Part shown: piece by piece, positions 49,343 to 58,682 of the stretch
Numbering within the stretch: position 1 is the first letter of the stretch
Layout of the letters: each line of letters opens with the position of its first letter
Assembly: GCA_963722715.1 (NCBI GenBank)
Contig: CAVROA010000018.1
Span: 1-64,000 of the forward strand
Origin: DASQGA01 sp963722715
Lineage (GTDB): Bacteria; Actinomycetota; Thermoleophilia; Gaiellales; Gaiellaceae
Direction of reading: 5' to 3'
DNA length: 64,000 nt
The notes under the pieces: model-generated
What the model saw: only the letters and a program-made list of their open reading frames with translations
Databases searched by the model: none
What the model was told of the DNA's origin: nothing
Translations under genes and position numbers: made by a program

Positions 49343-49651
49343 GTGGCGACGATCCTGCTCGCGGGGGTCGATGTCTTCTTTCGAGGGAAGCTCGACGCGC
49401 TGCTGGGCTCCGGCCACAAGATCATCACGACGGAGAACGTCGATCCCCCCGATCTCGTCATCGTCGACATCGCGCGCGTCGACCCCGAGGAGGTCGCTGA
49501 GACCTTCCCGGACATCCCCATTCTCGGCTACACGAACCACACCGACACTGCCGGCCTGCGGGCCGGGCAGACCGCTGGGTTCGACCGGGTCGTCGTCCGT
49601 TCGGCCCTCGCCGAGCGCGCTCCCCAGATCGTCGACGAGCTCGTTCCGTAG
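49343..49651 (+). CDS. receiver-like small protein of unknown function
   Basis: A 102-residue alpha-beta protein that looks like a stripped response-regulator fold: a first strand ATILLAGVDVFFRGKLDALL, then PPDLVIVDIARVDPEEVAET with Asp where receivers have the phospho-acceptor, PDIPILGYTNHTDTAGLRAG with Thr, and GFDRVVVRSALAERAPQIV, where Arg replaces the usual Lys. Without the acidic pair of the metal site, phosphorylation is unlikely. It may be a degenerate receiver acting by binding. GTG start, TAGGCT seven bases before it. Confidence 0.6.
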   Translation: MATILLAGVDVFFRGKLDALLGSGHKIITTENVDPPDLVIVDIARVDPEEVAETFPDIPILGYTNHTDTAGLRAGQTAGFDRVVVRSALAERAPQIVDELVP

Positions 49652-49697
49652 AGATAAGGCGCGAATCGCGCTTTGCTTCTGGCCTGAAAAGGGGAGA

Positions 49698-49719
49698 CGG
49701 GCGGCCCAAGGGCCGCCCG
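49698..49719. terminator. perfect GC-rich palindrome after the receiver-like gene
   Basis: CGGGCGGCCC-AA-GGGCCGCCCG is a perfect 10-base inverted repeat with two central bases. There is no T run. A second hairpin, GCTCCCTC-GGTA-GAGGGAGC, lies at 49806-49825. These are the only marks in the 220 bases before the ferredoxin gene. Confidence 0.45.
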
Positions 49720-49858
49720 CAGTGATTGACCAACCGACAGACGGTGACTGCGGCGCCCACGTCCGTCGCTCTGTCTTGACTATCGTCACCATTCGGGTTC
49801 CGCTCGCTCCCTCGGTAGAGGGAGCCGGGCGACGGTACGAGTCTCGGAACGCGCTGAT

Positions 49859-49864
49859 TAGACT
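49859..49864 (+). promoter_or_regulatory. possible minus-10 box of the ferredoxin gene
   Basis: TAGACT lies six bases before the ATG with no ribosome site between, fitting a leaderless message. Confidence 0.4.
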
Positions 49865-49870
49865 CAGGCC

Positions 49871-50176
49871 ATGACGTACATCATCGGCGAGCCGTGCATC
49901 GACATCAAAGATCTTTCCTGTGTCGACGTCTGCCCGGTCGACTGCATTCACCAGGCGGACCGCATGCTCATCATCGACCCCGAGGAGTGCATTGACTGCG
50001 GCGCTTGTGAGCCCGAGTGCCCGGTCGAGGCGATCTTCCCCGAGGACGCGCTCCCGGAGAAGTGGGAGCCCTTCGTCAAGATCAACTACGCCTACGGGGA
50101 CGGGATGGACGTCATCAACGAGCTCGTCGACCAGTACGCGACCGAGCACAACGTTCAGAACCCGCCACTGGAGTAA
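49871..50176 (+). CDS. fdxA: 7Fe-type ferredoxin (3Fe-4S/4Fe-4S)
   Basis: Small electron carrier of 101 residues, like the FdxA ferredoxins of actinobacteria. The first cluster is bound by CIDIKDLSCVDVCPVDCI, in which the spacing of the first cysteines fits a 3Fe-4S or 4Fe-4S site, and the second by CIDCGACEPECPVEAIF, a standard 4Fe-4S site with CxxCxxCxxxCP. A helical tail follows (WEPFVKINYAYGDGMDVINE). The gene is monocistronic, convergent with the MFS gene. It could supply electrons to oxidoreductases or P450s. Confidence 0.93.
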   Translation: MTYIIGEPCIDIKDLSCVDVCPVDCIHQADRMLIIDPEECIDCGACEPECPVEAIFPEDALPEKWEPFVKINYAYGDGMDVINELVDQYATEHNVQNPPLE

Positions 50177-50181
50177 CCGTC

Positions 50182-51423
50182 CTAGGCGGGAGTGAGCCGG
50201 AGCTCGCGCGGAATGTGGCGCTCCAGCAGGAGGGCGCCGACACCTGCGACGAGGCAAACCGCTGCGGCACCGGGCCAGAGGGCAAGCGGTGCGTGGCCGA
50301 GGACGAAGCCCCCGACCGACGGGCCGACGATGAAGCCGATGTCCCAGGAGATGGCCGAGAGAGCCATGTAGCGGCCTCGTAGCCGGGGTGGTGCCAGATC
50401 GGCGACGAGCGCTCCCTGGGTGGGGCCCTGGAAGCACTCTCCGAGTCCGAAGATCACGACCGCGAGACCGAACACCGCCGCCGCCGAAGTCGCCTCGAGC
50501 CAGGTCCCCCCGGCCAGGACGATCAGCCAGGCCGACGCCCAGAGGCCGGTCATGAACGCGAGCGCTTTCATTCTGCGCCGGCCCTCCAGCAGCTTGGCGA
50601 CGGGCAGCTGGGCCAGCACGATCACGAGCGTGTTGACGAAGAAGAGGAGCCCGATTGCCCGCTCGCTGACCCCGGCTTCCTCGTGCGCGAAGACGGGCAG
50701 TAGTTCGAACTGCGCGTAGCCCGCGGCGACGAAGAGCACGTTCAGGAGGACAAGTCCGACGAACGCTCGGTGCCGAAGGACATCGCGGTAGCGTCCACGA
50801 ACGGCCCCCGCTTCGGCGAGCGGCAGCTCGGGGTCGGGGACGAGTGCGAGGATCGCCGCGAAGACGAGAAAGGTGACGGCGTCCACCAGGAAGAGCACGG
50901 TGAACGTCGACGGCTCCGACGTAACCGCAATCAGCCCTCCCGCGATACCACCCAGCCCGATGCCGAGGTTCCTGGACACGCGCTGGAGCGCATAGGCCGC
51001 ATGACGGCGCGCCGGCGGCGTCAGTCCCGCGAGTAGGGTCGACTGGCTTGGCCAGAAGCCGCTGTTTCCCGCACCTGCGACGGCGGCCAGCGCAAAGGCG
51101 TGCCAGGTCTCGTCGATCAGTGGGAAGCACCCCCACCCGATCGCCATGAGGACAAGCGCGGTCGCGAGCGTCCCACGCCCGCCGAAGCGGTCGATCAGGA
51201 GGCCGGTTGCGGGGGTAACGACGAGCCCGACGGCGCTGTGCACGGCCAGCACGAGCCCGGCCGTCGCGAGCGAAAGCCCGCGCACGTTGTGGAGATAGAT
51301 CACGATGAACGGGAAAGTGACGCCGTTCCCGAAGGCGTTCGCGAGCCCTCCTGCCTCCATCGTCCAGACGGAGCGGGGCAGCTTCGGGTCGAGGCTCCGG
51401 AAGTAGCCGAGAAGCGAGCTCAA
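50182..51423 (-). CDS. MFS-family membrane transporter
   Basis: Major facilitator exporter of 413 residues and about 12 membrane segments. The loop after TM2 reads LLIDRFGGRGTLATALVL, the MFS motif A region; the first TM has FPFIVIYLHNVRGLSLATAG. The sequence resembles multidrug-type MFS proteins (NarK/DHA1-like); no substrate can be predicted. The start is TTG. The stop lies six bases from the convergent ferredoxin stop. The dehydrogenase gene in the same direction ends nine bases upstream, so they may be cotranscribed. Confidence 0.88.
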   Translation of the reverse strand: MSSLLGYFRSLDPKLPRSVWTMEAGGLANAFGNGVTFPFIVIYLHNVRGLSLATAGLVLAVHSAVGLVVTPATGLLIDRFGGRGTLATALVLMAIGWGCFPLIDETWHAFALAAVAGAGNSGFWPSQSTLLAGLTPPARRHAAYALQRVSRNLGIGLGGIAGGLIAVTSEPSTFTVLFLVDAVTFLVFAAILALVPDPELPLAEAGAVRGRYRDVLRHRAFVGLVLLNVLFVAAGYAQFELLPVFAHEEAGVSERAIGLLFFVNTLVIVLAQLPVAKLLEGRRRMKALAFMTGLWASAWLIVLAGGTWLEATSAAAVFGLAVVIFGLGECFQGPTQGALVADLAPPRLRGRYMALSAISWDIGFIVGPSVGGFVLGHAPLALWPGAAAVCLVAGVGALLLERHIPRELRLTPA

Positions 51424-51432
51424 GGGCCCGTA

Positions 51433-52513
51433 TTAAGGCTCCAGAGTGGCCCAGATCTCGAGCTTCGCCTTGACGCGCGCGATCACGTCGTCCGTGAACT
51501 CCGTCGTCGTCGCATGGCCGCCGAGGTCGGCCGTGCGTGTGCCGGACGAGACGGCCTCGAGGGCTGCTTCGCGAATTGCCCGGCCGGCTGCATGCGCCTC
51601 CCTACCGTCGATGTGCGTCAGGAGCGCGCTCGCCGCCAGGATCATCGCCATCGGGTTGGCGATGTTCTTCCCGAAGAGCGCCGGCGCGGTCCCGTGCGCC
51701 GCCTCCGCCATCAGGGCCCGCGGGTTGTAGCTCTCGTCGAACGCGACGAGGAGCGACTCGGAGCCTGCGATCGAGCCGAAGAGGGGGAGGACGAGGTCGC
51801 TCAGGATGTCCCCGTCGCGGTTCAGCGAGGGGATGACGAGGGGCTCGCCGGCGGCGCCGATGAGGAGTGCGAAGGTCGCGTCGATCAGCTGCGGCTCGTA
51901 GGGGACGTCGGGATGCCGCTTGGCAGCCTCGTCCATCTCCTCCTTCAGCATCCCTTCGTAGACCGGGCTGACGGTGTACTTGGGCCCGCCGAAGACCTTG
52001 GCGCGAGTTCGCTCCGCATGGAGAAACGAGAACTCGGCCACGGCGCGGCAGATCCGTCGCTCGATTCGCTCAGTTCGGAAAGCGACCTCGTCCTCGCCCT
52101 CGCCTTCGCGCCATTCCTTCGCGCCGTAAGCGTCCCCGACTGCCATGCGGACGACGGAGATCGGAAAATGCGCTCCGCCGATCGGCACCACACCGGGGAT
52201 CCGGCGTCCGGTCCGGACGATCACGTGGCCTCCGATGTCCTCCCGCAGGATGCGGTTCGGGCTCCCCACGTCGCCGGCTCCCTCGGGGGTCACGGTGGCT
52301 GCCTTCAGACCGAGCCCGGCCTCACGGATTGCCGTAGCCGCCTCGGTGCACGACAGCGTTCTCCGTCGCTCGCCGGCTTGCGAGCGAGAGGTCGTAGCGG
52401 GGCAGCTCGAGCTCGAGCCCGATCACGTCGGGCGCGAGAACCCGGAGCGACTCCTCCAGGAGCTCCTGGCCTGTCTCGTCCCCTTCGAGGACGACGATGG
52501 TCGAGGTCTCCAC
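51433..52513 (-). CDS. isocitrate/isopropylmalate dehydrogenase family protein, with one frameshift
   Basis: NAD(P)-dependent beta-decarboxylating dehydrogenase; family members oxidise isocitrate, isopropylmalate or tartrate. The N-terminal piece begins STIVVLEGDETGQELLEESL, and the rest includes GAGDVGSPNRILREDIGGHV, PNxxG-type motifs, SLNRDGDILSDLVLPLFGSI with Asp metal ligands, and EAAHGTAPALFGKNIANPMA, the cofactor-binding signature. One extra base at 52345-52346 on the plus strand (TCGGTG) splits the gene; corrected, the join reads VVHEAATAIREAGLG. The span is 360 codons plus one base. Isocitrate dehydrogenase seems more likely than LeuB from the HGTAP and VGSPN motifs, but this is not certain. 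GTG start. Confidence 0.85.
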
Positions 52514-52611
52514 GGGCGCCGAGTCTATCCGCGTCCCGGTCCCGCTCCCGGGACAGAAAATCGGCGCGGTTGCTAAGTTTCGCGGCTCGAGCCAACGGGG
52601 GACGGAGGGCG

Positions 52612-53838
52612 ATGGCTGGTGTGACGTTCGATCGGGTGAGCAAGATCTACCCGGACGGCACCCGTGCCGTTTCGGGGATGGAGCTCGAGGTCGAAGACGG
52701 CGAGTTCATGGTCCTCGTCGGTCCTTCCGGTTGCGGCAAGACGACCGCGCTCAGGATGGTGGCCGGGCTCGAGGAGATTTCCGAGGGCATCCTCCAGATC
52801 GGCGATCGCACCGTGAACAACGTGCCTCCCCGGGACCGCGACATCGCGATGGTCTTTCAGAGCTACGCGCTCTATCCACACCTGACGGTCTACGACAACA
52901 TCGCCTTCGGGCTTCGGCTTCGCAAGGAGAAGAAGGACGAGATCGACAAGCGCGTCCACGAGGCTGCGACGTTCCTCGGCCTCGAGCCGCTCCTGAAGCG
53001 AAAGCCGCGTGCGCTCTCCGGCGGTCAGCGGCAGCGCGTGGCGATGGGCCGGGCGATTGTCCGCCGCCCGCAGGCCTTCCTGATGGACGAGCCGCTCTCG
53101 AATCTCGACGCCAAGCTCCGCGTGCAGACCAGGGCCGAGATCAGCCGCATCCAGAGCGACCTGGGAACGACCACGATCTACGTCACCCACGATCAGGTCG
53201 AGGCGATGACGATGGGCGACCGCGTCGCCGTCATGCGGAAGGGCGAGCTGCAGCAGGTGGCGCCTCCGCAGGAGCTCTACGACTACCCGGTCAACATCTT
53301 CGTAGGCGGCTTCATCGGAAGTCCGTCCATGAACCTTCTCGAAGCGAAGCTCGAGCGGAGCGGGAACGGGTTCGTGGTCGTGGCCGGTAGCCAGCGGATT
53401 GCGCTCGGTGAGGAGACGCTCTCGGCCCGACCGGCGCTCGCCGACCGGGTCGACAAGCCGATCATCCTCGGGATCAGGCCCGAGGATCTCGAGGACGTCG
53501 CCCTCACTCCCGACGCTCCCGAGGATCGCCGCCTCCAGGGCCAGGTCGAGCTTCGGGAGGCGCTTGGATCCGAGATCATGGTGCACTTCGCCGTCGATGC
53601 GCCGCCGGCCTTGACCGAGGACGTCAAGGAACTGGCCCTCGACGTTGGCGATGAACGAGTGGCCCAGGCCGACGGCGACCGACCGCAGAAGACGACGATC
53701 GTCGGGCGCTTCGGCGCCCGCTCTGAAGTTCAGCTCGGAGATCGCGTGGAGGTAGCTGTGGACACACGCGCTCTTCATTTCTTCGACCCCGAAACGGGGC
53801 TCGGTATCTACGACGGACCAACGAAAGGAGCCGCATGA
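52612..53838 (+). CDS. ABC sugar importer ATP-binding protein (MalK/UgpC type)
   Basis: Energises uptake of a carbohydrate. Residues 1-240 are the ATPase: VGPSGCGKTTALRMVAGLE (Walker A), QSYALYPHLTVYDNI (Q loop), ALSGGQRQRVAMGRA (signature), FLMDEPLSNLDAKL (Walker B) and YVTHDQVEAM (switch His). Residues 285-408 form the TOBE/MalK C-terminal domain with GIRPEDLEDV. 408 residues is typical. The ATG is preceded by GACGGAGGG; the much longer open frame upstream is not coding. The stop overlaps the binding-protein start (ATGA). MalK-like ATPases of this type often serve several sugar importers. Confidence 0.95.
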   Translation: MAGVTFDRVSKIYPDGTRAVSGMELEVEDGEFMVLVGPSGCGKTTALRMVAGLEEISEGILQIGDRTVNNVPPRDRDIAMVFQSYALYPHLTVYDNIAFGLRLRKEKKDEIDKRVHEAATFLGLEPLLKRKPRALSGGQRQRVAMGRAIVRRPQAFLMDEPLSNLDAKLRVQTRAEISRIQSDLGTTTIYVTHDQVEAMTMGDRVAVMRKGELQQVAPPQELYDYPVNIFVGGFIGSPSMNLLEAKLERSGNGFVVVAGSQRIALGEETLSARPALADRVDKPIILGIRPEDLEDVALTPDAPEDRRLQGQVELREALGSEIMVHFAVDAPPALTEDVKELALDVGDERVAQADGDRPQKTTIVGRFGARSEVQLGDRVEVAVDTRALHFFDPETGLGIYDGPTKGAA

Positions 53839-55166
53839 GAAGGCATCGCTTCCATCTCGTCACGCTCCTGCTTGCCCTCGCGCTCGTCGCGATGGCGGCC
53901 GGTTGCGGTGGCGACGGAGACGAGGAAGGGTCGACCGGTGGCGAGGCCACCGGAACCGCCGAGGGGTCGGGTGGCGCCTCCGGAAGCATCTCGATCATGG
54001 GCGTCTGGACCGGCCCCGAGCAGAAGAATTTCCAGGCAGTGCTCGACGGATTCACCGAGGCGAACCCGGACGTGGACGTCAAGTACACGTCTGCAGGCGA
54101 CCAGCTGCCGACGCAGCTCTCGACAGCTGTCGAGGGCGGTAACCCACCCGACATGGCCCTTCTGCCGCAGCCGGGGCTTGTGAAGGACTTCGTCGGGAAG
54201 AACGCGCTGAAGTCGCTCGATTTCATGAAGGACGACGTGCAGACGAATCTCGGTGAGGATGCGGTCACTCTCGGTTCGGTCGACGGGACGCTTTACGGCT
54301 TCATTTTCAAGGCCGCCAACAAGTCGACCATTTGGTACAACGTCAAGGCGTTCGAGGATGCCGGCGTCGAGCCGCCCGAGACCTTCGACGACCTGACGGC
54401 GGCCGCGGAGACCATCAACGCCTCTGGTCTCCCGGCCTACTCGATCGGTGGGGCGGACGGTTGGACGCTCACCGACCTGTTCGAGAACATCTACCTTCGC
54501 CAGGCCGGTCCCGAGAAGTACGACCAGCTGTCCACACACGAGATCCCGTGGACGGATCAGTCGGTTAAGGACGCCCTGACGACGATGGCCCAGATCCTCG
54601 GCGACGAGGCCAACATCGCGGGCGGGAAGTCCGGAGCGCTCCAGACGGACTTCCCGACTTCTGTCGCGAACGTGTTCTCCGACAGCCCGAAGGCCGCGAT
54701 GGTGATCGAGGGCGACTTCGTTCCGGGGGCCGTCGAGTCGAGCCTCGAGCCTGAGACCGGCTACAACGTCTTCCCGTTCCCCTCCATCGACGACTCGCCC
54801 GCGATGGTGGTGGGCGGCGGTGACACCCTCGTTCTCTTCAACGACACGCCTGCCACAGAGGCGCTTGCCAAGTACCTGACGACTGCGGAGGCTGCCCAGA
54901 TCTGGGCCGAGAAGGGCGGTTTCGCCACGCTCAACAAGGATCTCGACCCGAGCGTCTACCCGGACGCGATCCAGCAGACCACCGCGGGGGCGATCGGCGA
55001 GGCGGAGACGTTCCGCTTCGATCTCTCCGACCTGCAGCCGGCCGAGTTCGGCGGCACTGTCGGCCAGGGGGAGTTCAAGCTCTTCCAGGACTTCCTCAAG
55101 AACCCCGACGATGTCGACGGGATCGCGCAGCAGCTCGAGGCCGCGGCGAAGAAGGCATACGGCTAG
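53835..55166 (+). CDS. extracellular sugar-binding lipoprotein of ABC importer
   Basis: Solute-binding protein of the MalE/family 1 type, 443 residues. The signal peptide ends in MAAGCGG, a lipobox with the lipidated Cys at about residue 24, followed by a Gly- and Thr-rich linker. The domain reads SIMGVWTGPEQKNFQAVLDG, LSTAVEGGNPPDMALLPQPG, LYGFIFKAANKSTIWYNVKA, and MVVGGGDTLVLFNDTPATEA, the usual order of cluster B/D binding proteins. It sits between the ATPase and permease genes. The ligand is a glucoside or oligosaccharide by context. Confidence 0.93.
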   Translation: MRRHRFHLVTLLLALALVAMAAGCGGDGDEEGSTGGEATGTAEGSGGASGSISIMGVWTGPEQKNFQAVLDGFTEANPDVDVKYTSAGDQLPTQLSTAVEGGNPPDMALLPQPGLVKDFVGKNALKSLDFMKDDVQTNLGEDAVTLGSVDGTLYGFIFKAANKSTIWYNVKAFEDAGVEPPETFDDLTAAAETINASGLPAYSIGGADGWTLTDLFENIYLRQAGPEKYDQLSTHEIPWTDQSVKDALTTMAQILGDEANIAGGKSGALQTDFPTSVANVFSDSPKAAMVIEGDFVPGAVESSLEPETGYNVFPFPSIDDSPAMVVGGGDTLVLFNDTPATEALAKYLTTAEAAQIWAEKGGFATLNKDLDPSVYPDAIQQTTAGAIGEAETFRFDLSDLQPAEFGGTVGQGEFKLFQDFLKNPDDVDGIAQQLEAAAKKAYG

Positions 55167-55172
55167 GCATCG

Positions 55173-56517
55173 ATGAGCGGTAGCGGCACCGTCGCCGGAG
55201 AACCACCTCCGATCGCCGCTCCGCAATCGGGGGAGCCCGGTCGCTGGCGCAAATACGCGCTGGCGGCCGGCTTCCTCGCGCCTGCAGTCTTCTTCCTCGT
55301 GATCTGGATCGTCTATCCGACGATCCGGACGATCTTCCGGAGCTTCTTCGACAAGAGCGGAGAAGACTTCGTCTGGTTCGACAACTACAAGCAGATCTTC
55401 ACGAGCGACGTCCTCCTGACGGCCGTCAAGAACAACTTCATCTGGATCGCGATCGTGCCGGCGCTCGTCACCATCTTCGGGCTGATCTTCGCCGTCCTGA
55501 CGGAGCGGGTCAGCTGGTCGGTCGCCTTCAAGACCTGTGTCTTCATGCCGATGGCCATCTCCGCCTTCGCAGCGGGCATCACGTGGCGCATCGTGTACAT
55601 CGAGAATCCGGACCAGGGCGCTTTGAACGCCGCGATCGCGGTCGTTCACGACACGGTGAACCCGCCCGGTGTTCTCTCGAGTGCGAGGCCCTCGACCGAG
55701 GACCTGGCGGGGTCTCCGTCAGGCGGTCTCACACTGAAGCAGCCGCTCAAACCGGGGGAGGTCGCCCTGCTCGGTCTGACGGCCGTTGCGGCCGACGAGG
55801 TACCGGAGGACGCCAAGCAGGCCGCCCAGCCCGAGCCTCTCCAGGGCGGCATCAAGGGGGTCGTCTGGCGGGACTTCAAGCCGGGCGGCGGCACTCCCGG
55901 GCAAAGTCGAGCCCGAAGAGCTCGGGCTGCCCGGTGTCACCGTTGAGCTTCGCGATTCCGGAGGGAAGTCGATCGAGTCCGCCAAGACGGAGCCCGACGG
56001 CACCTTCGAGTTCCCCTCCGTCGAGAACGGGGAGTACCAGGTCGCAATTGGCCCCGCGACCTTTGAGAAGCCTTTCGGCGGCGTCAGCTGGCTCGGCGAG
56101 AAGCTCGTGACGCCGTCCATCATCATCTCCTACCTCTGGATCTGGGCCGGGTTTGCGATGGTCGTGATCGCAGCGGGCCTCGCAGCCGTCTCGCGCGAGG
56201 TGCTCGAGGCGGCACGGACCGACGGCGGCACCGAGTGGCAGGTCTTCCGCCTCGTCACCGTGCCCCTCCTGGCACCCGTCCTCACCGTGGTCTTCGTGAC
56301 CATGTTGATCAACGTCCTCAAGGTGTTCGACATCGTCATCTCCATTGCGCCCGGGTCCGTGCAGGACGATGCAACCGTCCTCGCCCTCTCGATGTGGCGC
56401 ACCGCCTTCAGCGGCTCCAATGATTTCGGAGTCGGCTCGGCGATCGCGGTCTTCATCTTCATCCTGGTGATCCCGGTCCTCATGCTGAACATCCGCCGAT
56501 TCCAAAGGGAGGCGTGA
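55173..56517 (+). CDS. ABC sugar permease (MalF type) with inserted Cna-B-like domain, with one frameshift
   Basis: First permease of the importer. N-terminal membrane segments (LAAGFLAPAVFFLVIWIVYP) and the C-terminal core (GGTEWQVFRLVTVPLLAPVL with the EAA loop, EAARTDGGTEWQVF) are MalF-like. Between TM pairs, about 150 residues are inserted. They include GVTVELRDSGGKSIESAKTE, PDGTFEFPSVENGEYQV, a carboxypeptidase-regulatory or Cna-B beta-sandwich pattern, and lie in an external loop. An extra G in CCCGGGC at 55899-55901 shifts the frame; corrected, the product is about 447 residues rather than the usual 300. Its stop overlaps the next permease start. Confidence 0.9.
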
Positions 56518-57416
56518 CGATGGCCACGGTCGAAGCCGAAGCCGCCCAGCCTGTGCGGACTCCCGGGAAGGAAGGATCGGGAGCGCACGTCGTCCGCTTC
56601 CTCGGCAAGACCCCGGTGCACATCTTGCTCGTGATTGTCGGGCTCGTCTGGCTCGTGCCGACGTTCGGCCTCTTCATTACCTCGCTGCTCGCTCCGGAGG
56701 ACTTCCAGGATCAGGGCTGGTGGCAGGTGTTCAGCGCTCCCAGCAAGCTCACGTTCGACAACTACCAGGCCGTTTTCGACAACACCAGCATCATGGATTC
56801 CCTCGTGACGACGGCCATCGTCGCTGTCGGAGGAACGCTGCTTCCGATCCTCGTCGGTGCGCTTGCCGGCTACGCCTTCGCCTGGCTCGAGTTCCCGGGG
56901 CGGGACTGGTTCTTCGTGATCGTGATCGCGCTCCTGGTCGTCCCGCTCCAGATGGCGCTGATCCCGATGTTCCAGTTCTACAACTCGATCGGGATCTACG
57001 ACACGCGGCTCAGCCTGATCCTGTTCCACACCGCCTTCGGCCTCCCGTTCGCGATCTTCCTACTCCGGAACTTCTTCATCGGGATTCCGAAGGACCTGAT
57101 GGAGGCAGCCCGTATCGACGGAGCTTCCGAAATCAGGATCTTCGTGCGGCTGATCCTGCCGCTCGGGCTCCCCGCGATCGCCTCGCTCGCCATCTTCCAG
57201 TTCCTCTGGACCTGGAACGACCTGCTGGTCGCCCTGACGTTCGGGCGCGACACCCAGCCGATCACGGTCGCGATCTTCTCGCAGCTCCGCCAGTTCGGCG
57301 CGAACATCGAGCTGATCGCGCCGGCGACCTTTGTCTCGCTCGTGATCCCGCTTGCGGTCTTCTTCGCGTTCCAGCGGTACTTCGTGCAAGGGCTGCTCGC
57401 CGGATCGGTGAAGTAG
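56514..57416 (+). CDS. ABC sugar permease (MalG type)
   Basis: Second permease of the importer, 300 residues and six membrane segments. LLIVGLVWLVPTFGLFIT-like segments open the protein; the EAA loop reads EAARIDGASEIRIFVRLILP, and LPFAIFLLRNFFIGIPKDLM precedes it, both typical for MalG. GTG start overlapping the preceding stop; an ATG two codons later is possible. It is followed after 11 bases by the GH15-like gene, so uptake and breakdown of the sugar are encoded together. Confidence 0.94.
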   Translation: MTMATVEAEAAQPVRTPGKEGSGAHVVRFLGKTPVHILLVIVGLVWLVPTFGLFITSLLAPEDFQDQGWWQVFSAPSKLTFDNYQAVFDNTSIMDSLVTTAIVAVGGTLLPILVGALAGYAFAWLEFPGRDWFFVIVIALLVVPLQMALIPMFQFYNSIGIYDTRLSLILFHTAFGLPFAIFLLRNFFIGIPKDLMEAARIDGASEIRIFVRLILPLGLPAIASLAIFQFLWTWNDLLVALTFGRDTQPITVAIFSQLRQFGANIELIAPATFVSLVIPLAVFFAFQRYFVQGLLAGSVK

Positions 57417-57427
57417 TCCGGAAACGC

Positions 57428-58546
57428 ATGACGCCGGTCGACCGGGACCGCTTCGCTGCGCTCGCGGCCCAGAGCGTCGAGACCATCCTTGAGAACCAGG
57501 CTCCGTCGGGCGCCTATCCCGCCGGCCCGAGCTTCGAGCCTTACCGCTTCTGCTGGCTACGGGACGGCGCGTTCATCGCCGATGCCGCGAGTCGCGCGGG
57601 TGAGGTTGCGAGCGCCGAGGCGTTCTTCGACTGGTGCGCGGGCGTCTTGCTGGCGCGGCGGATCATGATCGAGGAACTGGTCGAGCGCCGTGGCCGTGGC
57701 GAGACGATCGACTCCGCCGAGCACCCGCACAGCCGTTTCACCCTGGAGGGCCTCGACTCGGCCGGCGAGTGGTCGAATCATCAGCTCGACGGTTACGGTT
57801 CCTGGATGTGGGCCCTCGGCGAGCACGCCGGCCGGCACGGGCGTGAGGTGTCGCGGCTCGCCGACGCAGTGGAGCTCAGCGCCCGGTACGTCGCCGCCTT
57901 TGTGGACGATCCCTGTTTCGACTGGTGGGAGGAGCGTGCCGGGCGCCACACGGTGACGCTTGCAGCCGCCGCCGCAGGTCTACGCGCTGCGGCCGGGATC
58001 GACGGCGTCGCTCCGGCAGTGCGCGAATCGTCCGCCGCCGCGGCTCAGGTTGCAGTCGAAGCGATCCGCCGGGATGGCGTTCGCAGCGGCCGCTTGAACG
58101 CCGCCCTCGGCGAGGACAGGCTCGACGCGAGCCTCCTTGCCTGTGCAGTTCCGTTCGGGGTTCTCGCTCCAGACGACCCCGTCGTTCGGGCCACGGTCGC
58201 GGCGCTCGAAGAAGAACTTGCGCACGGCGGTGTTCACCGCCATGCGGAGGACACCTACTACGGAGGTGGGGAATGGCTGCTCCTGGCGGCGCTCCTCGGC
58301 TCCTACTACGAGGCTGCCGGCCGGGTCGAGGAAGCGTGGGCGCAGCTTGCCTGGGTCGCCGACCGGGCGGATCCGAGCGGCGACTTACCGGAGCAGAGCG
58401 ACGAGCATCTTCTGGCGCCCGCGACGCGAGAGGAATGGGTGCACCGCTGGGGGCCGCCGGCGTCGCCACTTCTCTGGTCGCATGCCTTCTACCTGGTTCT
58501 GGCGATCCGGCTCGGAGTGCCGGCCCGCGAAGCGGTGGTCTCATGA
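57428..58546 (+). CDS. GH15-like glycoside hydrolase (glucoamylase family)
   Basis: A 372-residue all-helical protein of the (alpha/alpha)6-barrel type. GAYPAGPSFEPYRFCWLRDG matches the substrate-binding loop of GH15 (WxRDG), WSNHQLDGYGSWMWALGEH corresponds to the central helices, and EDTYYGGGEWLLLAALLGSY has the Glu-rich catalytic loop; EEWVHRWGPPASPLLWSHAF is the usual end. The protein is shorter than full glucoamylases, lacks a signal peptide and so acts inside the cell on imported alpha-glucosides such as trehalose or maltose. Last gene of the importer operon. Confidence 0.85.
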   Translation: MTPVDRDRFAALAAQSVETILENQAPSGAYPAGPSFEPYRFCWLRDGAFIADAASRAGEVASAEAFFDWCAGVLLARRIMIEELVERRGRGETIDSAEHPHSRFTLEGLDSAGEWSNHQLDGYGSWMWALGEHAGRHGREVSRLADAVELSARYVAAFVDDPCFDWWEERAGRHTVTLAAAAAGLRAAAGIDGVAPAVRESSAAAAQVAVEAIRRDGVRSGRLNAALGEDRLDASLLACAVPFGVLAPDDPVVRATVAALEEELAHGGVHRHAEDTYYGGGEWLLLAALLGSYYEAAGRVEEAWAQLAWVADRADPSGDLPEQSDEHLLAPATREEWVHRWGPPASPLLWSHAFYLVLAIRLGVPAREAVVS

Positions 58547-58571
58547 GCGTCCCTCGCCTTCGGCTCGCTCC

Positions 58572-58598
58572 CGCGGGGGAAACCATGTTTCCCCCGCG
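58572..58598 (+). terminator. GC-rich hairpin, likely terminator of the sugar importer operon
   Basis: CGCGGGGGAAA and TTTCCCCCGCG form a perfect 11-base-pair stem with loop CCATG, 26 bases after the GH15 stop. It is followed by CCCCCTTCTT but no strong T run. Confidence 0.65.
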
Positions 58599-58682
58599 AG
58601 CCCCCTTCTTACAGTCGAGCGTGGAGGAACCTCCCGGTTCCCCCACACCCCCTCCACACGCTCATAGGCCAGAGGTCGGCCT

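Noticed and set aside
51100..52611. Long upstream extension of the MalK-type ATPase gene
   Set aside because: The region is opposite the MFS and dehydrogenase genes; the ATPase domain starts at the ATG at 52612 with a ribosome site.
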